Shown here: in pieces, positions 28,901 through 37,918 of the stretch | How positions within the stretch are numbered: position 1 is the first letter of the stretch | Layout of the letters: the number at the start of each line of letters is the position of its first letter | Source: Phreatobacter sp. | GTDB lineage: Bacteria > Pseudomonadota > Alphaproteobacteria > Rhizobiales > Phreatobacteraceae | Reading direction: 5' to 3' | Assembly: GCF_022843985.1 (NCBI RefSeq) | Contig: NZ_JALHMP010000003.1 | Coordinates: 166,134-230,133 of the forward strand | Length of the DNA: 64,000 bases | Program-made: the position numbers and the translations under genes | The notes under the pieces: generated by a model | Database searches by the model: none | The model's input: only the letters and a program-made list of their open reading frames with translations | What the model was told of the DNA's origin: nothing

Positions 28901-28933
28901 CAAAACATAGAATATGAAAAAGGAGCCTCAGTC

Positions 28934-29293
28934 ATGACCAAGGTCTATCCCGAGATCACCCGGGACCTCTCCGCCGGATTGCGCGAATTGCGCAAGGAGG
29001 CCGGCGACACCATGGCCGGCTTCTCGACCCTGACCCAGGCCGCCATGAAGGACGGCGCCGTGTCGAAGAAGACCAAGGAGTTCATTGCCCTGGCCCTCGG
29101 CGTCGCGGCCCGCTGCGACGGCTGCCTCGGCTACCATGCCGAGGCGCTGGTCAAGCTCGGCGCCACCCGCCAGGAGGTGGCCGAGGTGCTTGGCGTCGCC
29201 ATCCAGATGGGCGGCGGGCCCTCGCTCATGTATGCGGCCGACGCCTACACGGCCTTCCTGCAGTTCGAGGAGAAGGCCAGGGCCCAGGCCTGA
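28934..29293 (+). CDS. carboxymuconolactone decarboxylase family protein, AhpD-like
   Basis: A 119-residue helical protein with the AhpD-type motif CDGCLGYHAEALV (CxxC plus His), which supports thiol peroxidase/disulfide reductase activity rather than decarboxylation. GVAIQMGGGPSLMYAADAYTAF follows, as in the family. I start at 28934 because a Shine-Dalgarno AGGAG lies directly before it; the open frame runs further upstream. The gene stands alone with its own promoter, so it may respond to redox stress; no partner peroxiredoxin is adjacent. Confidence 0.9.
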   Translation: MTKVYPEITRDLSAGLRELRKEAGDTMAGFSTLTQAAMKDGAVSKKTKEFIALALGVAARCDGCLGYHAEALVKLGATRQEVAEVLGVAIQMGGGPSLMYAADAYTAFLQFEEKARAQA

Positions 29294-29297
29294 CGCC

Positions 29298-30215
29298 TCA
29301 CGCCGGCAGGGGGATGAACTCCTCCTCGTCCCCCGGCACGGTGTCGAAGCGCTTCTGCTTCCAGTCCTCCTTGGCCTGGTCGAGCCGCTCCTTCGACGAG
29401 GAGACGAAGTTCCACCAGATGAGGCGGGGCCCGTCCATGGTCGCGCCCCCGCACAGGATCAGCCGCGCCGGCGTCACCGCCGCAAGGGTGATGCGGTCGC
29501 CGGGGCGCAGCACGAGAAGCTGCCCTTCGCCGAACATGTCGCCCTGGAGGTCGATCTCGCCGGAGACGACATAGAGGCAGCGCTCTTCCGTGTCGGCGTC
29601 GACCGGCAGCTTCGCGCCGGCCTCCAGCGCGATGTCGCCATAGATGGTCGGCCAGTGCTGGGTCGCCGGAGAGGTCGCGCCATAGAGCGTGCCCATCACG
29701 ACGCGGACGGTCTTGCCGTCACCGCTGATGACGGGCAGGTCGCGCTGCGCGACATGTTCGAAGCCCGGTGCCGTCTCCTCGTGGGTCTTCGGCAGCGCCA
29801 CCCAGCTCTGGATGCCGTGCAGCCTGTGACCCTGGCTCTTCAGGGCGGGATCGGTGCGCTCGGAATGGACGATGCCGCGCCCGGCGGTCATCAGGTTCAC
29901 CTCGCCCGGCCGCACCGGCAGGTAGGTGCCGAGGGAATCGCGGTGCTGGATCTCGCCTTCGAACAGATAGGTCACCGTCGACAGGCCGATATGCGGATGC
30001 GGGCGCACGTCGATGCCGCCGCCGTCGGTGAAGGTGGCAGGCCCCATATGGTCGAAGAAGATGAAGGGCCCGACCATCCGCCGCTTCACGAAGGGCAGGG
30101 CCCGGCGCACCGTGAAGCCGCCGATATCGTGGGTGCGCGGGACGATGACCATATCGATGGCGTCGCAGGCGAACCTGTCGCCAGGGGCCGGATCGGGGGT
30201 CGGGGCGAAGGACAT
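29298..30215 (-). CDS. pirin family protein
   Basis: A 305-residue bicupin of the pirin/YhhW family; some members have quercetinase activity and others act as redox-dependent regulators. The metal-binding cupin motif is intact: VRPHPHIGLSTVTYLFEGEI with HRD, then GRGIVHSERT. The C-terminal pirin domain is complete. It is convergent with the AhpD-like gene (4 bp apart). Confidence 0.92.
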   Translation of the reverse strand: MSFAPTPDPAPGDRFACDAIDMVIVPRTHDIGGFTVRRALPFVKRRMVGPFIFFDHMGPATFTDGGGIDVRPHPHIGLSTVTYLFEGEIQHRDSLGTYLPVRPGEVNLMTAGRGIVHSERTDPALKSQGHRLHGIQSWVALPKTHEETAPGFEHVAQRDLPVISGDGKTVRVVMGTLYGATSPATQHWPTIYGDIALEAGAKLPVDADTEERCLYVVSGEIDLQGDMFGEGQLLVLRPGDRITLAAVTPARLILCGGATMDGPRLIWWNFVSSSKERLDQAKEDWKQKRFDTVPGDEEEFIPLPA

Positions 30216-30858
30216 CGCAGAGCTCCTCTGGGATGGGGCGTCGATGTTGGAAAGGCTAGCGGAGGCGGCCCCCCGGGGCGACCGGCAATCGGGCTCTCAC
30301 AGATTGCAAGGATGCAAGGTGTCCAGAGGTTCGACTGCCGATCATCGCACTTCGGCGCCCGCAGGCCCCGCCCTTTTTCGCCGGGTCACGTTTGAAGACC
30401 GGAGCCATCCCTGAATGGACCGCCGCCCTTCCCAGAATTCACAGATGCCCGGGACAAGGCCTGGAATGGCGGATGGGATGGATACTGGGTAGGGGGCTGG
30501 CAGCGTCAGGAGCGCCCTCTATCGGCGTCGCCGCCTGGCGAGAGGACAGTGGAGCCGCTCTGCCGTTGGACAAGCGATCCCGGGAACCTACCTAAGTAGG
30601 TGGGCGCCGTGTACCCAAGACCAGGGTCGAGGACAGGGACAGCTCCCGTGAGATCGATAAGGCCCCGGGGAATTTGTGTCCTGACGTGCGTCGCAGCTCC
30701 ACTTTCACAGATAGGTCGAAAAGCCCTCCGGCGGAAGACCCGTCGGACCGCTCGCAGTGAATTCACCGCCGTCATCCTCTCGAACCCGTTGACGCTTGCG
30801 CCCCACCCGTCCCAATAGGCAGCCCGATTTCCCGAATGCCGCCGCCGGAACGCCCGCC
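30216..30858. other. 643-bp region without a recognised gene
   Basis: No reading frame here looks like a gene. Composition is lower in GC than the flanks. It holds a REP-like piece (30441-30464), a hairpin ACCTAC-CTAA-GTAGGT near 30588-30603, the pairing CCTCT...AGAGG near 30516-30545, and complementary CCCGGG blocks near 30580 and 30663 that could close a larger structure around the first hairpin. I looked for RNase P RNA, SRP RNA, tmRNA and tRNA signatures and found none. A structured RNA on either strand is possible but not shown. Confidence 0.4.
30441..30464. repeat. REP-like element, CCGGGACAAG type
   Basis: GATGCCCGGGACAAGGCCTGG is a degenerate form of the motif in which GCCCGGG and CCCGGGC-like arms flank ACAAG. 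A related sequence (GATGCCGGGCCTTGTCCCCGG) lies between pyrC and ygfZ at 40113-40137. Such elements are common between alphaproteobacterial genes. Confidence 0.45.
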
Positions 30859-32304
30859 ATGCCGCTGCCGAAGCCCGTCACCGCCCTCGCCCCGCCGATG
30901 CCGGCGCCGCTGATCGAGCGCTTCGCCGCCATCGTCGGGCCCCGCTATGCCATCACCGATCCCGGCGACCAGGCGCCCTATCTGCGCGACGACCGCAGCC
31001 TGTATCACGGGCGCACCTCACTGGTGGTGCGGCCAGGCTCGACGGAAGAGGTCGCGGCGGTCATGGCGCTCGCCCATGAAACCGGCACGCCGGTGGTGCC
31101 GCAGGGCGGCGCGACGGGCCTCGTCGGCGGGCATGTGCCCCATGAGACCGGTGCCGAGATCGTGCTGTCGCTCAACCGCATGACGGCGGTCCGCGCCGTC
31201 GATCCCGCCGGCAATACGATGACGGTCGATGCCGGCGTGACGTTGCAACAGGCGCAGGACGCCGCCGGCGAGGTCGGCCGGCTGTTCCCGCTGAACATCG
31301 GCTCCAAGGGCTCCTGCACCATCGGCGGAAACCTCTCGACCAATGCCGGCGGCACCCAGGCGGTGGCCTATGGCATGGCGCGCGATCTTGTCCTCGGGCT
31401 TGAGGTGGTGCTGGCCGACGGCCGCATCTGGCACGGCCTGAGGACGCTGAAGAAGGACAATACGGGCTACGATCTCAAGCACCTGTTCATGGGCGCCGAA
31501 GGCACGCTCGGCATCATCACGGCGGCGGTGCTGAAGCTCTATCCGGCGCCGCGCGCCATCGAGGCGGCCTGGGTGGCGGTGCCCTCGCCGGAAGCAGGCC
31601 TCGCCCTGCTCAACGCCGCGCAGGAGCGCGCCGGACCCTCGGTCACCGGCTTCGAGCTGATGCCGCGCAACCTCTTCGACTTCGTGCTCCGGCACCTTTC
31701 CGGCGCGCGCGATCCCCTGGCCGAGCCCTCGCCCTGGTACTGCCTGATGGAACTGTCCACCGCCTCGGCCGCGGGCCTGCGCGAGACGCTGGAGGAGATC
31801 CTCGCCGCCGGCTACGAGGAGGGGATCGTCACCGATGCCGCCCTCGCCGACACGATCGACCAGCGCAACGCCTTCTGGCGCCTGCGCGAGGGGATGAGCG
31901 AGGTGCAGAAGATGGAAGGCGGCTCGATCAAACACGACGTCTCGGTGCCCGTCGCGGCCGTCCCCGACTTCATCGCGGCAGCGGTCGCGGCCTGCCTCGC
32001 CTATATGCCGGACTGCCGTCCCGTGCCCTTCGGCCATCTCGGCGACGGCAACATCCACTTCAACATCAGCCAGCCCGTCGGGATGGACAAGGCGGCTTTT
32101 CTCGAGCACTGGGACGCAGTCCAGACCATCGTCCACGATATCGTCGGCACGTTCGGTGGCTCGATCTCTGCCGAGCACGGGATCGGCCGCATGAAGCGCG
32201 ACCTGCTGCCGGCGGTGAAGGACCCGGTCGCCATGGACATCATGCGACAGATGAAGGCCGTGCTCGACCCCAGGGGCATCCTCAACCCCGGCAAGGTCCT
32301 CTAG
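30859..32304 (+). CDS. FAD-linked oxidase, D-2-hydroxyacid dehydrogenase type
   Basis: A 481-residue flavoprotein of the VAO/GlcD family, acting on a D-2-hydroxy acid such as D-lactate, D-2-hydroxyglutarate or glycolate. The FAD-binding PCMH domain spans about residues 45-225 (PVVPQGGATGLVGG, GSKGSCTIGGNLSTNAGG, GAEGTLGIIT). The C-terminal domain has the metal-binding His motif FGHLGDGNIHFNISQP and SAEHGIGRMKRD near the end. I start at ATG 30859; a TTG at 30796 and an ATG at 30898 are also in frame and none has a good Shine-Dalgarno sequence. Confidence 0.9.
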   Translation: MPLPKPVTALAPPMPAPLIERFAAIVGPRYAITDPGDQAPYLRDDRSLYHGRTSLVVRPGSTEEVAAVMALAHETGTPVVPQGGATGLVGGHVPHETGAEIVLSLNRMTAVRAVDPAGNTMTVDAGVTLQQAQDAAGEVGRLFPLNIGSKGSCTIGGNLSTNAGGTQAVAYGMARDLVLGLEVVLADGRIWHGLRTLKKDNTGYDLKHLFMGAEGTLGIITAAVLKLYPAPRAIEAAWVAVPSPEAGLALLNAAQERAGPSVTGFELMPRNLFDFVLRHLSGARDPLAEPSPWYCLMELSTASAAGLRETLEEILAAGYEEGIVTDAALADTIDQRNAFWRLREGMSEVQKMEGGSIKHDVSVPVAAVPDFIAAAVAACLAYMPDCRPVPFGHLGDGNIHFNISQPVGMDKAAFLEHWDAVQTIVHDIVGTFGGSISAEHGIGRMKRDLLPAVKDPVAMDIMRQMKAVLDPRGILNPGKVL

Positions 32305-32331
32305 GACCCCTGCCGGGGCGTCAGGGCCGCG

Positions 32332-33804
32332 TCAGGCAGCGACCTTGCCGAGGAAGTCCTCGACGGCCGTGCCGAGCCCTGTGGCCGCGCCCTCGACCTT
32401 GGCGGTGGTCTCGGCCATGGTCTCCGACGAAGCGGCGCTGGCGCTGGCCCGGGTGGCGATGTCGCTGACGGCCGTCTCGATCCGATTGGTGAGGTCACGC
32501 ATCTCGCCGATGCTGCGGTTGATCTCCTGGACCGCGGCCGACTGCTCCTCGATACCGGAGGCGAGCGCCGCGGCATTGTGGTCAATCAGTCCCATGCGGC
32601 TCGAAATCCCCTCGATCGCGCCGACGGCCCCCTTGGTCAGATGCTGCACGGCGGAAATCTGCTGGGCGATCTCCCCGGTGGCCTTCGAGGTCTGGACGGC
32701 GAGGGACTTCACCTCGGAGGCAACGACGGCGAAACCCTTGCCGGCGTCGCCGGCACGCGCCGCCTCGATGGTGGCGTTGAGGGCGAGAAGGTTGGTCTGC
32801 TCGGCGATCGACTGGATGAGGGCGACAACCGCGCCGATCTTCTCGGCGGCGGCCGACAGTTCGGAAATGCTGTCATTGGCCTGGGTCGCCTCGCCGGCCA
32901 GTTCTCGGACCACTGTCGCGGTCTCGCCGACCTTCTGGGCCAGTTCACCAACGGAGGCACTGAGCTGGTCGCTGGCGGCGGCCACCGCACCGATATTGGT
33001 GACGGCGGCCTGGGAGGAATGCGCTGCCCGGCCGGTGATCTCGACGGTCCCCTGGGCCGCCTTCCGGACGGTGCCAGAGGCATCGCCAAGCGCCGTCATG
33101 CCGTTGCGCATGCCGGCGAGAATGCCGGCGACGTGTCCCTTGAAGTCGCCGATCGCGGCTTCGAGACGGGCCTGCCGTTCGGCCTGGTCTGTGGCCAGCG
33201 AGCGCTCGCTGGAGGCGGCGGCCTCCATGCGCTCGGTGGCACGGTTGGCTTCCGAGACGGCGGCGTCTGACGCCGCGAGCGCGGCCGCGAGGCGGTCGCA
33301 GAGCCAGGCCAGCGCCACGGCCTGCGCGACCAGGATGACGGCATGGATGACCACGCGCCCGAAGTCGCCGCCCTCGGGGAACACCGCCATCGGATAGATC
33401 ATGTTGAGGCCGAGGTGGTGGACGGCGACGACCACCGTATAGGCGGCGACCGACCGCCAGCAGCACCACAGGGCGACGATGGCGAGGCCGGCGAAGAAAG
33501 CCATGTGCATGTCGATCTGATAGATCGACCGTTCGAGCGCGAAGGTCAGCATGGCGACCAGTGCCGCGGCGGAGACGGACGAGCCGATGCGGGCCGTCGC
33601 ATCCGTCCGGCCCTTGCCGATGGCGAGCAGGCCGAGCGCCGCGACGAGCACGGTGCCGGCGAGGGTGATGACCATGCCGCCGGAGCCACGCATCAGGGCG
33701 ATGGCGATGACCAGCACGGCGACGGCGGCGAGAATGCCCTGCATTGCGACGGCGACCGATCCGCGCAGACGGTCGAGCGTGGATGTGGGTGAAACGAGGC
33801 TCAT
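32332..33804 (-). CDS. methyl-accepting chemotaxis protein with six-helix membrane sensor
   Basis: A 490-residue chemoreceptor. The first 190 residues contain about six membrane helices and no periplasmic loop of note, so the input is sensed in or near the membrane. This part carries conserved histidines ([18 protein letters not shown] and [17 protein letters not shown]) seen in a widespread MCP subgroup. There is no obvious HAMP domain. The signalling domain follows from about residue 230, with the hairpin tip [30 protein letters not shown]. The C-terminus lacks a CheR pentapeptide. A small membrane protein gene lies 16 bp upstream and is probably co-transcribed. I start at 33804. Confidence 0.92.
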   Translation of the reverse strand: MSLVSPTSTLDRLRGSVAVAMQGILAAVAVLVIAIALMRGSGGMVITLAGTVLVAALGLLAIGKGRTDATARIGSSVSAAALVAMLTFALERSIYQIDMHMAFFAGLAIVALWCCWRSVAAYTVVVAVHHLGLNMIYPMAVFPEGGDFGRVVIHAVILVAQAVALAWLCDRLAAALAASDAAVSEANRATERMEAAASSERSLATDQAERQARLEAAIGDFKGHVAGILAGMRNGMTALGDASGTVRKAAQGTVEITGRAAHSSQAAVTNIGAVAAASDQLSASVGELAQKVGETATVVRELAGEATQANDSISELSAAAEKIGAVVALIQSIAEQTNLLALNATIEAARAGDAGKGFAVVASEVKSLAVQTSKATGEIAQQISAVQHLTKGAVGAIEGISSRMGLIDHNAAALASGIEEQSAAVQEINRSIGEMRDLTNRIETAVSDIATRASASAASSETMAETTAKVEGAATGLGTAVEDFLGKVAA

Positions 33805-33820
33805 GACGTGGCGTCCCTTC

Positions 33821-34144
33821 TCAGAGCGAGACGAAAAGTGAAAGACAGGCGGCGGCCATGGTGGCGTCGATGACGAGAAGTGCCCCGGCGCCATAGAGCC
33901 GCGTCACGAAGTCGGGATGGTTCGACGAGGCGATGACGATGCGGTTGCTGCGGCTGGCCGAGCGCAGTTCGCCATCCGAGCGCGCGGCGATGGCGGCGGC
34001 TCCACCGGCATGGGTCGACCAGGCGAAGACGGCCACCGGCTGGCCGGCGCGCGGCGCCGCAGCCGCGACGATGGGAACCGCGAGGCAGGTCAGAACGGTG
34101 AGTGGGAGCAGCAGACGCGCGCTCAGTGCCGGACGCGGAGACAT
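33821..34144 (-). CDS. small exported protein of unknown function with two hydrophobic segments
   Basis: A 107-residue protein with an N-terminal signal-like helix ([21 protein letters not shown]) and a C-terminal hydrophobic helix ([21 protein letters not shown]), joined by a soluble middle of about 60 residues. It is not recognised. It ends 16 bp before the chemoreceptor gene on the same strand, so it could be an accessory of that receptor. I start at 34144; the frame is open 30 codons further up. Confidence 0.6.
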   Translation of the reverse strand: MSPRPALSARLLLPLTVLTCLAVPIVAAAAPRAGQPVAVFAWSTHAGGAAAIAARSDGELRSASRSNRIVIASSNHPDFVTRLYGAGALLVIDATMAAACLSLFVSL

Positions 34145-34275
34145 GAAGGATCCGTGGCAGCCCCGGGACGGACGGGATAGTCCGGCGCGAGTCATGGCAA
34201 ATTGCGCGGAATTTGTTGTTATTTGTTTAAGCATGTGGCACCGGCGGCCGCGGGCCGGTCTCCGATCGACGGGGA

Positions 34276-35022
34276 TCAGTCGAACAGGCTGCCCTGCCCC
34301 TTCTGCGGCGCCGCGGCGGAACGGCGGCGGGGTTGCGCCCCGGCGGGCGCGGTGGTCGCAGCGCCGGCCGGCTCCTGCAGTTCAGGCCCGTCATTGGCGA
34401 CGCGGTTGACCGCCGGCGAGACCGGCACGAGTTCGAGTTCGGTCTGGACCGCCGGCTCGAGCAGCACCGCGGCGCGGTCCGCCGTGGTGGCCGGATCGAG
34501 CCATTCGTTCCAGTTGGCGGGCTCGATGATCACCGGCGTGCGGTGATGGATCGCCGCAAGCGGCGGCAAGGCCGGCGACGTCAGCATCGCCACCGTGTCG
34601 ATCTCGGAGCCGTCCGGCGAGATCCAGGTCTCCCAAAGCGCGGGAAAGGCGAAGAGCCCGCCATCCGGGCGGCGGGCCATGTAGGGGGTCTTCACCTGGC
34701 CCGCCCTGTGCCATTCGTAGAAGGCGTCCGCCGGCATCAGCGCCCGACGTCGGACGAAGGCGGCGCGGAACGAGGGCTTCTCTCGCGCGGTCTCGCTGCG
34801 GACATTGATGACCAGGGGAAAGTCCTTCGGGTCCTTCACCCAGCCGGGGATGAATCCCCAGCGCATCAGCACGAAACGCCGCCGCCCCTGATCGATGGTG
34901 ACGACAGGAACAGGCTGTGTCGGCGCGATGTTGTAGCGCGGCGGGAAGTTCGGCCGGTCTTCATAGCCGAAGGCGGCCTGCATCACTTCAGGAATGGTCT
35001 TGATCGCATAACGGCCACACAT
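34276..35022 (-). CDS. SRAP-domain DNA-protein crosslink protein (HMCES/YedK family)
   Basis: Forms a covalent thiazolidine crosslink with abasic sites in single-stranded DNA through Cys2, protecting them during replication. The 248-residue protein begins MCGRYAIKT, with the required Cys2, and has NIAPTQPVPVV, WGFIPGW, NVRSETAREKPSFR, ALMPADAFYEWH and the catalytic His in HHRTPVI. The last 40 residues are a disordered-looking Ala/Pro-rich tail ending QGSLFD, which resembles a beta-clamp binding motif. It is transcribed alone. Confidence 0.93.
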   Translation of the reverse strand: MCGRYAIKTIPEVMQAAFGYEDRPNFPPRYNIAPTQPVPVVTIDQGRRRFVLMRWGFIPGWVKDPKDFPLVINVRSETAREKPSFRAAFVRRRALMPADAFYEWHRAGQVKTPYMARRPDGGLFAFPALWETWISPDGSEIDTVAMLTSPALPPLAAIHHRTPVIIEPANWNEWLDPATTADRAAVLLEPAVQTELELVPVSPAVNRVANDGPELQEPAGAATTAPAGAQPRRRSAAAPQKGQGSLFD

Positions 35023-35130
35023 TCAAATCTCACCTGCCCTTGCGTCCTGGAAACTCATGGTCACGACTTAAGGCTTCTTTCACTGCAGGCGTGGCTGAGT
35101 GGCGTGTAAAGTTGGGGGCGACCATATTCC

Positions 35131-35637
35131 ATGCTCGACGTCGTTCGTCAGGACTCCACGACAGCGCTGACGCCTGAGCGCCTGCGTGCGGCCAATATTC
35201 ATCCGGACACGCGGCTCGCCACCGACTACCTCAACCATTTCAACGAAGTCATCATGCTTCTGGAACTGGTCCCGACCATGCCCGACTGCGTGGATGACGT
35301 CCTCGCCTGGCAGCCGGCATCCTACCAGCAGCATTTCAACCGCTCCCACTATCGCGACAAGGACCTCGTGCTCCAGGCCTTCGCCGAAGCGCCCGTCGGC
35401 TCTCGCCGCCGCTTTCTCGCTTTTGTGGCGGAGATGGACACGGTGATGCTCGATACGATCGCCCAACTGAGAACCCATGCCGGAACACCGATGGCCGGCT
35501 ACATCGCCGAGGAAGCCTCGGACCGGCTGAAACACCTCGCCGCACGCACGTCCGGCGTCATGAACGCGGTGATCCATGACGACGAGGGCGACGGCGCCTC
35601 GGCGCAGGACGCCATCGATGCACTGATGACGCGGTGA
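35131..35637 (+). CDS. conserved helical protein of unknown function
   Basis: A 168-residue, mostly helical protein with several conserved-looking aromatic and charged positions (DYLNHFNEVIMLLELVPTMP, YQQHFNRSHYRDKDLVLQAF). Proteins of this kind occur in Hyphomicrobiales genomes as unnamed conserved families; I know no function. Its stop overlaps the GTG start of the NUDIX gene by four bases, so the two are translated together, which hints at a shared role. Confidence 0.8.
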   Translation: MLDVVRQDSTTALTPERLRAANIHPDTRLATDYLNHFNEVIMLLELVPTMPDCVDDVLAWQPASYQQHFNRSHYRDKDLVLQAFAEAPVGSRRRFLAFVAEMDTVMLDTIAQLRTHAGTPMAGYIAEEASDRLKHLAARTSGVMNAVIHDDEGDGASAQDAIDALMTR

Positions 35638-36092
35638 GCGGTTCCGGCGGCATCCTCGCGGCGGACCGGTCCTATCCCGCCCGCCCCATCCTCGCCGTCT
35701 CGACCGCGGTCATCCGCGACGGGCGCATCCTGGTCGCGCAGCGCGCCAACGCCCCCGGCGCCGGACTGTTCAGCCTGCCGGGCGGTCTGGTCGAGATCGG
35801 CGAGACGCTCGCCGAGGCCGCCGCACGCGAACTGATGGAGGAGGTCGGCGTCGTTGCGGCCCCCATCGGCCTGTGCAGCGCCCGCGACATCATCCTGCGG
35901 GACGGCGATGACCGGGTGGAACGCCATTTCGTCGTGCTGTCCTTCGCCGCCCGCTGGATCAGCGGCGAGGGCACCGTCTCACCGGAAGCCGCCGCCATCC
36001 GGTGGATCCGGCCGGACGAGGCGGCCAGCCTGCCGGCAACCGAGGGGCTGGCGAAGGTCCTTGCTGCCGCCCTCGCCCTGGCCCCGCCCTGA
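35634..36092 (+). CDS. NUDIX hydrolase
   Basis: A 152-residue pyrophosphohydrolase with an intact Nudix box (GGLVEIGETLAEAAARELMEEVGVV gives the GxxxxxExxxxxxxREUxEExGU pattern; Arg-Glu is read here as ArgGlu in ARELMEEVG). Substrates could be ADP-ribose or another nucleoside diphosphate derivative. It starts with GTG at 35634, overlapping the upstream stop (GTGA). Confidence 0.9.
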   Translation: MSGSGGILAADRSYPARPILAVSTAVIRDGRILVAQRANAPGAGLFSLPGGLVEIGETLAEAAARELMEEVGVVAAPIGLCSARDIILRDGDDRVERHFVVLSFAARWISGEGTVSPEAAAIRWIRPDEAASLPATEGLAKVLAAALALAPP

Positions 36093-36155
36093 GCGCGTCA
36101 ACCACCCGCGCAGCTTTCCGTTGCGGCCAGCGGCCACGTCGCTCATATCTCGGCC

Positions 36156-36575
36156 ATGATGAAGCTCGTCCAGGCTTTTGCGCTGCTCGTGGCGCTGGTT
36201 CCGGTTGGTCCCGCCGTGGCGCAGGCGCCACGGGCGGCGGCAGCACCCGTGCCGGTACCTCCGGCCGCGCTCAGGGCTCCCTATGAGCCACAACTCCTGC
36301 GCCTGTCGGAGATCATCGGCGCGCTGCATTACCTGCGTACGCTCTGCGATGGCCCGGAAGGCGGGGCCTGGCGGCGCGAGATGCAAGCCTTGCTCGATGC
36401 CGAGGCTGCCGGAGGGGAACGGCGGGAAAGGCTCGTGCAGGCGTTCAACCGCGGCTATGGCGGCTTCGAGCAGACCCATCGCAGTTGCGCACCCGCGGCC
36501 CGGCTGGCGACACGGCGCTATGTCGCCGAAGCGCGGCGGCTGATCGCCGAGATCACCAGCCGCTACGGAAACTGA
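36156..36575 (+). CDS. TIGR02301-family exported protein
   Basis: A 139-residue protein with a signal peptide (LVQAFALLVALVPVGPAVAQA) and a helical domain containing YEPQLLRLSEIIGALHYLRTLC and a second Cys in THRSCAPAARLATRRYVAEA. It matches the alphaproteobacterial family TIGR02301 of unknown function; the two cysteines may form a disulfide in the periplasm. It lies 63 bp after the NUDIX gene and is probably in the same transcript. Confidence 0.8.
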   Translation: MMKLVQAFALLVALVPVGPAVAQAPRAAAAPVPVPPAALRAPYEPQLLRLSEIIGALHYLRTLCDGPEGGAWRREMQALLDAEAAGGERRERLVQAFNRGYGGFEQTHRSCAPAARLATRRYVAEARRLIAEITSRYGN

Positions 36576-36705
36576 CCGTCTGTATCATTTGGGGAACGGC
36601 TCGATTTTCTTCACAGCCGTTAACCTTCCGGTCAGAAACGGGTGTCCCGGCGGGCGGACCATGCTAGGGTTCCGTCTCGTGAAAGGGTCGATCGACGGCC
36701 CCGCA

Positions 36706-36978
36706 ATGGACGTCATGATGCATTTTTCTCCTGAGACGACCGTCCGGTCGGCCGAGGCCGAAGACCAGCGCCACGCGGCCATGGGCTACGTCTCCGAAGC
36801 CTTCGCCGAGGCTCGCCTTGACGGGCTCGACGTCGATTGCATCGCCCAGGCCGCCATCTTCGCCTCGTTCGTCGAGATGGTCGCGACTTATGGCGAAGAG
36901 GCCACCGCCACCTTCGCCCAGCGTCTGGCCGAGCGCGTCCGGGACGGCGAGTTCACCGTCGACCGCTCTTCCCATTGA
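36706..36978 (+). CDS. small conserved protein of unknown function
   Basis: A 90-residue acidic helical protein (FAEARLDGLDVDCIAQAAIFAS, then ATYGEEATATFAQRLAERVRDGEF) similar in pattern to short conserved proteins seen in Hyphomicrobiales. No function known. The start is unclear: ATG at 36706 is chosen because the conserved region begins just after it; ATG at 36661 is also open. It ends 28 bp before the next gene. Confidence 0.65.
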   Translation: MDVMMHFSPETTVRSAEAEDQRHAAMGYVSEAFAEARLDGLDVDCIAQAAIFASFVEMVATYGEEATATFAQRLAERVRDGEFTVDRSSH

Positions 36979-37006
36979 TTCGGACCGCCACCCCCGGGGG
37001 CGCCTC

Positions 37007-37807
37007 GTGGACCCGCGCAGACTGGCCCTTCTCGCAGCCCTGATCACGACGGCGGTGCTCGGCGTATCGGTGGCACAGATCATGCCGCGGGAGGCCCCGC
37101 GTCTGGCCGAGCCGGTCGTCGGCGCCGGCTCACCGCTGCGCTCGACGATCCGGGACGTGACGCCGCTGGCGACGGAGGCTCCCCCACCGGCGGCGAGAAC
37201 CGCGCCACCGCCTGCCACGCCTCCCGCCCCGGCACCTGCCGTTGCGACGCCTCCTGCTGTTGCGACGCCTCCTGCCGCGACACCCCCGGCCGCGACGCCG
37301 GTCCCGGCGCCAGGTCCGCGGCGAGCAGCGCGCGCCCCGGTCTCGGTCGAGATCCTCCCGGACAACGAGGACCTGCGCGAACGCGTCGGCTCGATGCGCG
37401 AGCGGCTGATCCTCGCCGCCCGTTCCGGCGACATTGCCCGCCTCGGCGTGGTCTTCCAGATCAACGAGACGATGCCGGTCTTCACCCGTGGGCCGGAGCG
37501 CGACCCCGTGGCCTTCTGGAAGGCCGCCTCGGGCGACGGCGAGGGGCGCGAGATCCTCGCCGTGCTGCTCAACATCCTCGACCTGCCGGCGGCCCTCATC
37601 AACAAGGGTACGCCGCAGGAAATGTACGTCTGGCCCTATCTTGCCCATGTGCCACTGACCGACCTCACCCCGCGCCAGTCCGTCGATCTCTACCGGCTGA
37701 TGACGGCGCAGGACGTGCGCGACACGCGCACGCTCGGCGCCTGGGTGTTCTGGCGGCTGGGAATCGGCCCGGACGGCACGGTCCATTTCTTTTTGGCCGG
37801 AGAATAG
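37007..37807 (+). CDS. membrane-anchored or secreted protein with Pro/Ala linker, unknown function
   Basis: A 266-residue protein starting with a hydrophobic helix (LALLAALITTAVLGVSVAQI), then about 80 residues of Pro/Ala/Thr-rich linker with short repeats (VATPP, AATPP), then a compact 145-residue domain (SMRERLILAARSGDIARLG, FFLAGE at the end). The C-terminal domain looks conserved but I cannot name it. The layout is that of an exported domain held off the inner membrane or reaching through the periplasm. The GTG at 37007 follows a G-rich stretch. Confidence 0.7.
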   Translation: MDPRRLALLAALITTAVLGVSVAQIMPREAPRLAEPVVGAGSPLRSTIRDVTPLATEAPPPAARTAPPPATPPAPAPAVATPPAVATPPAATPPAATPVPAPGPRRAARAPVSVEILPDNEDLRERVGSMRERLILAARSGDIARLGVVFQINETMPVFTRGPERDPVAFWKAASGDGEGREILAVLLNILDLPAALINKGTPQEMYVWPYLAHVPLTDLTPRQSVDLYRLMTAQDVRDTRTLGAWVFWRLGIGPDGTVHFFLAGE

Positions 37808-37918
37808 GACTGTATTAATCATGTGATGACGCTGGGGCAGCAGCTTCGCCCGGCTGAAGCTTGTCTTATGCGCCCGTTAAGGCTGCAGCCCTTACTTTCG
37901 TAAGCTGCATGGTCGCAG

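Noticed and set aside
30506..30775. Small minus-strand frame in the gene-free region
   Set aside because: No Shine-Dalgarno sequence, arginine-rich random composition and no similarity to a known small protein.
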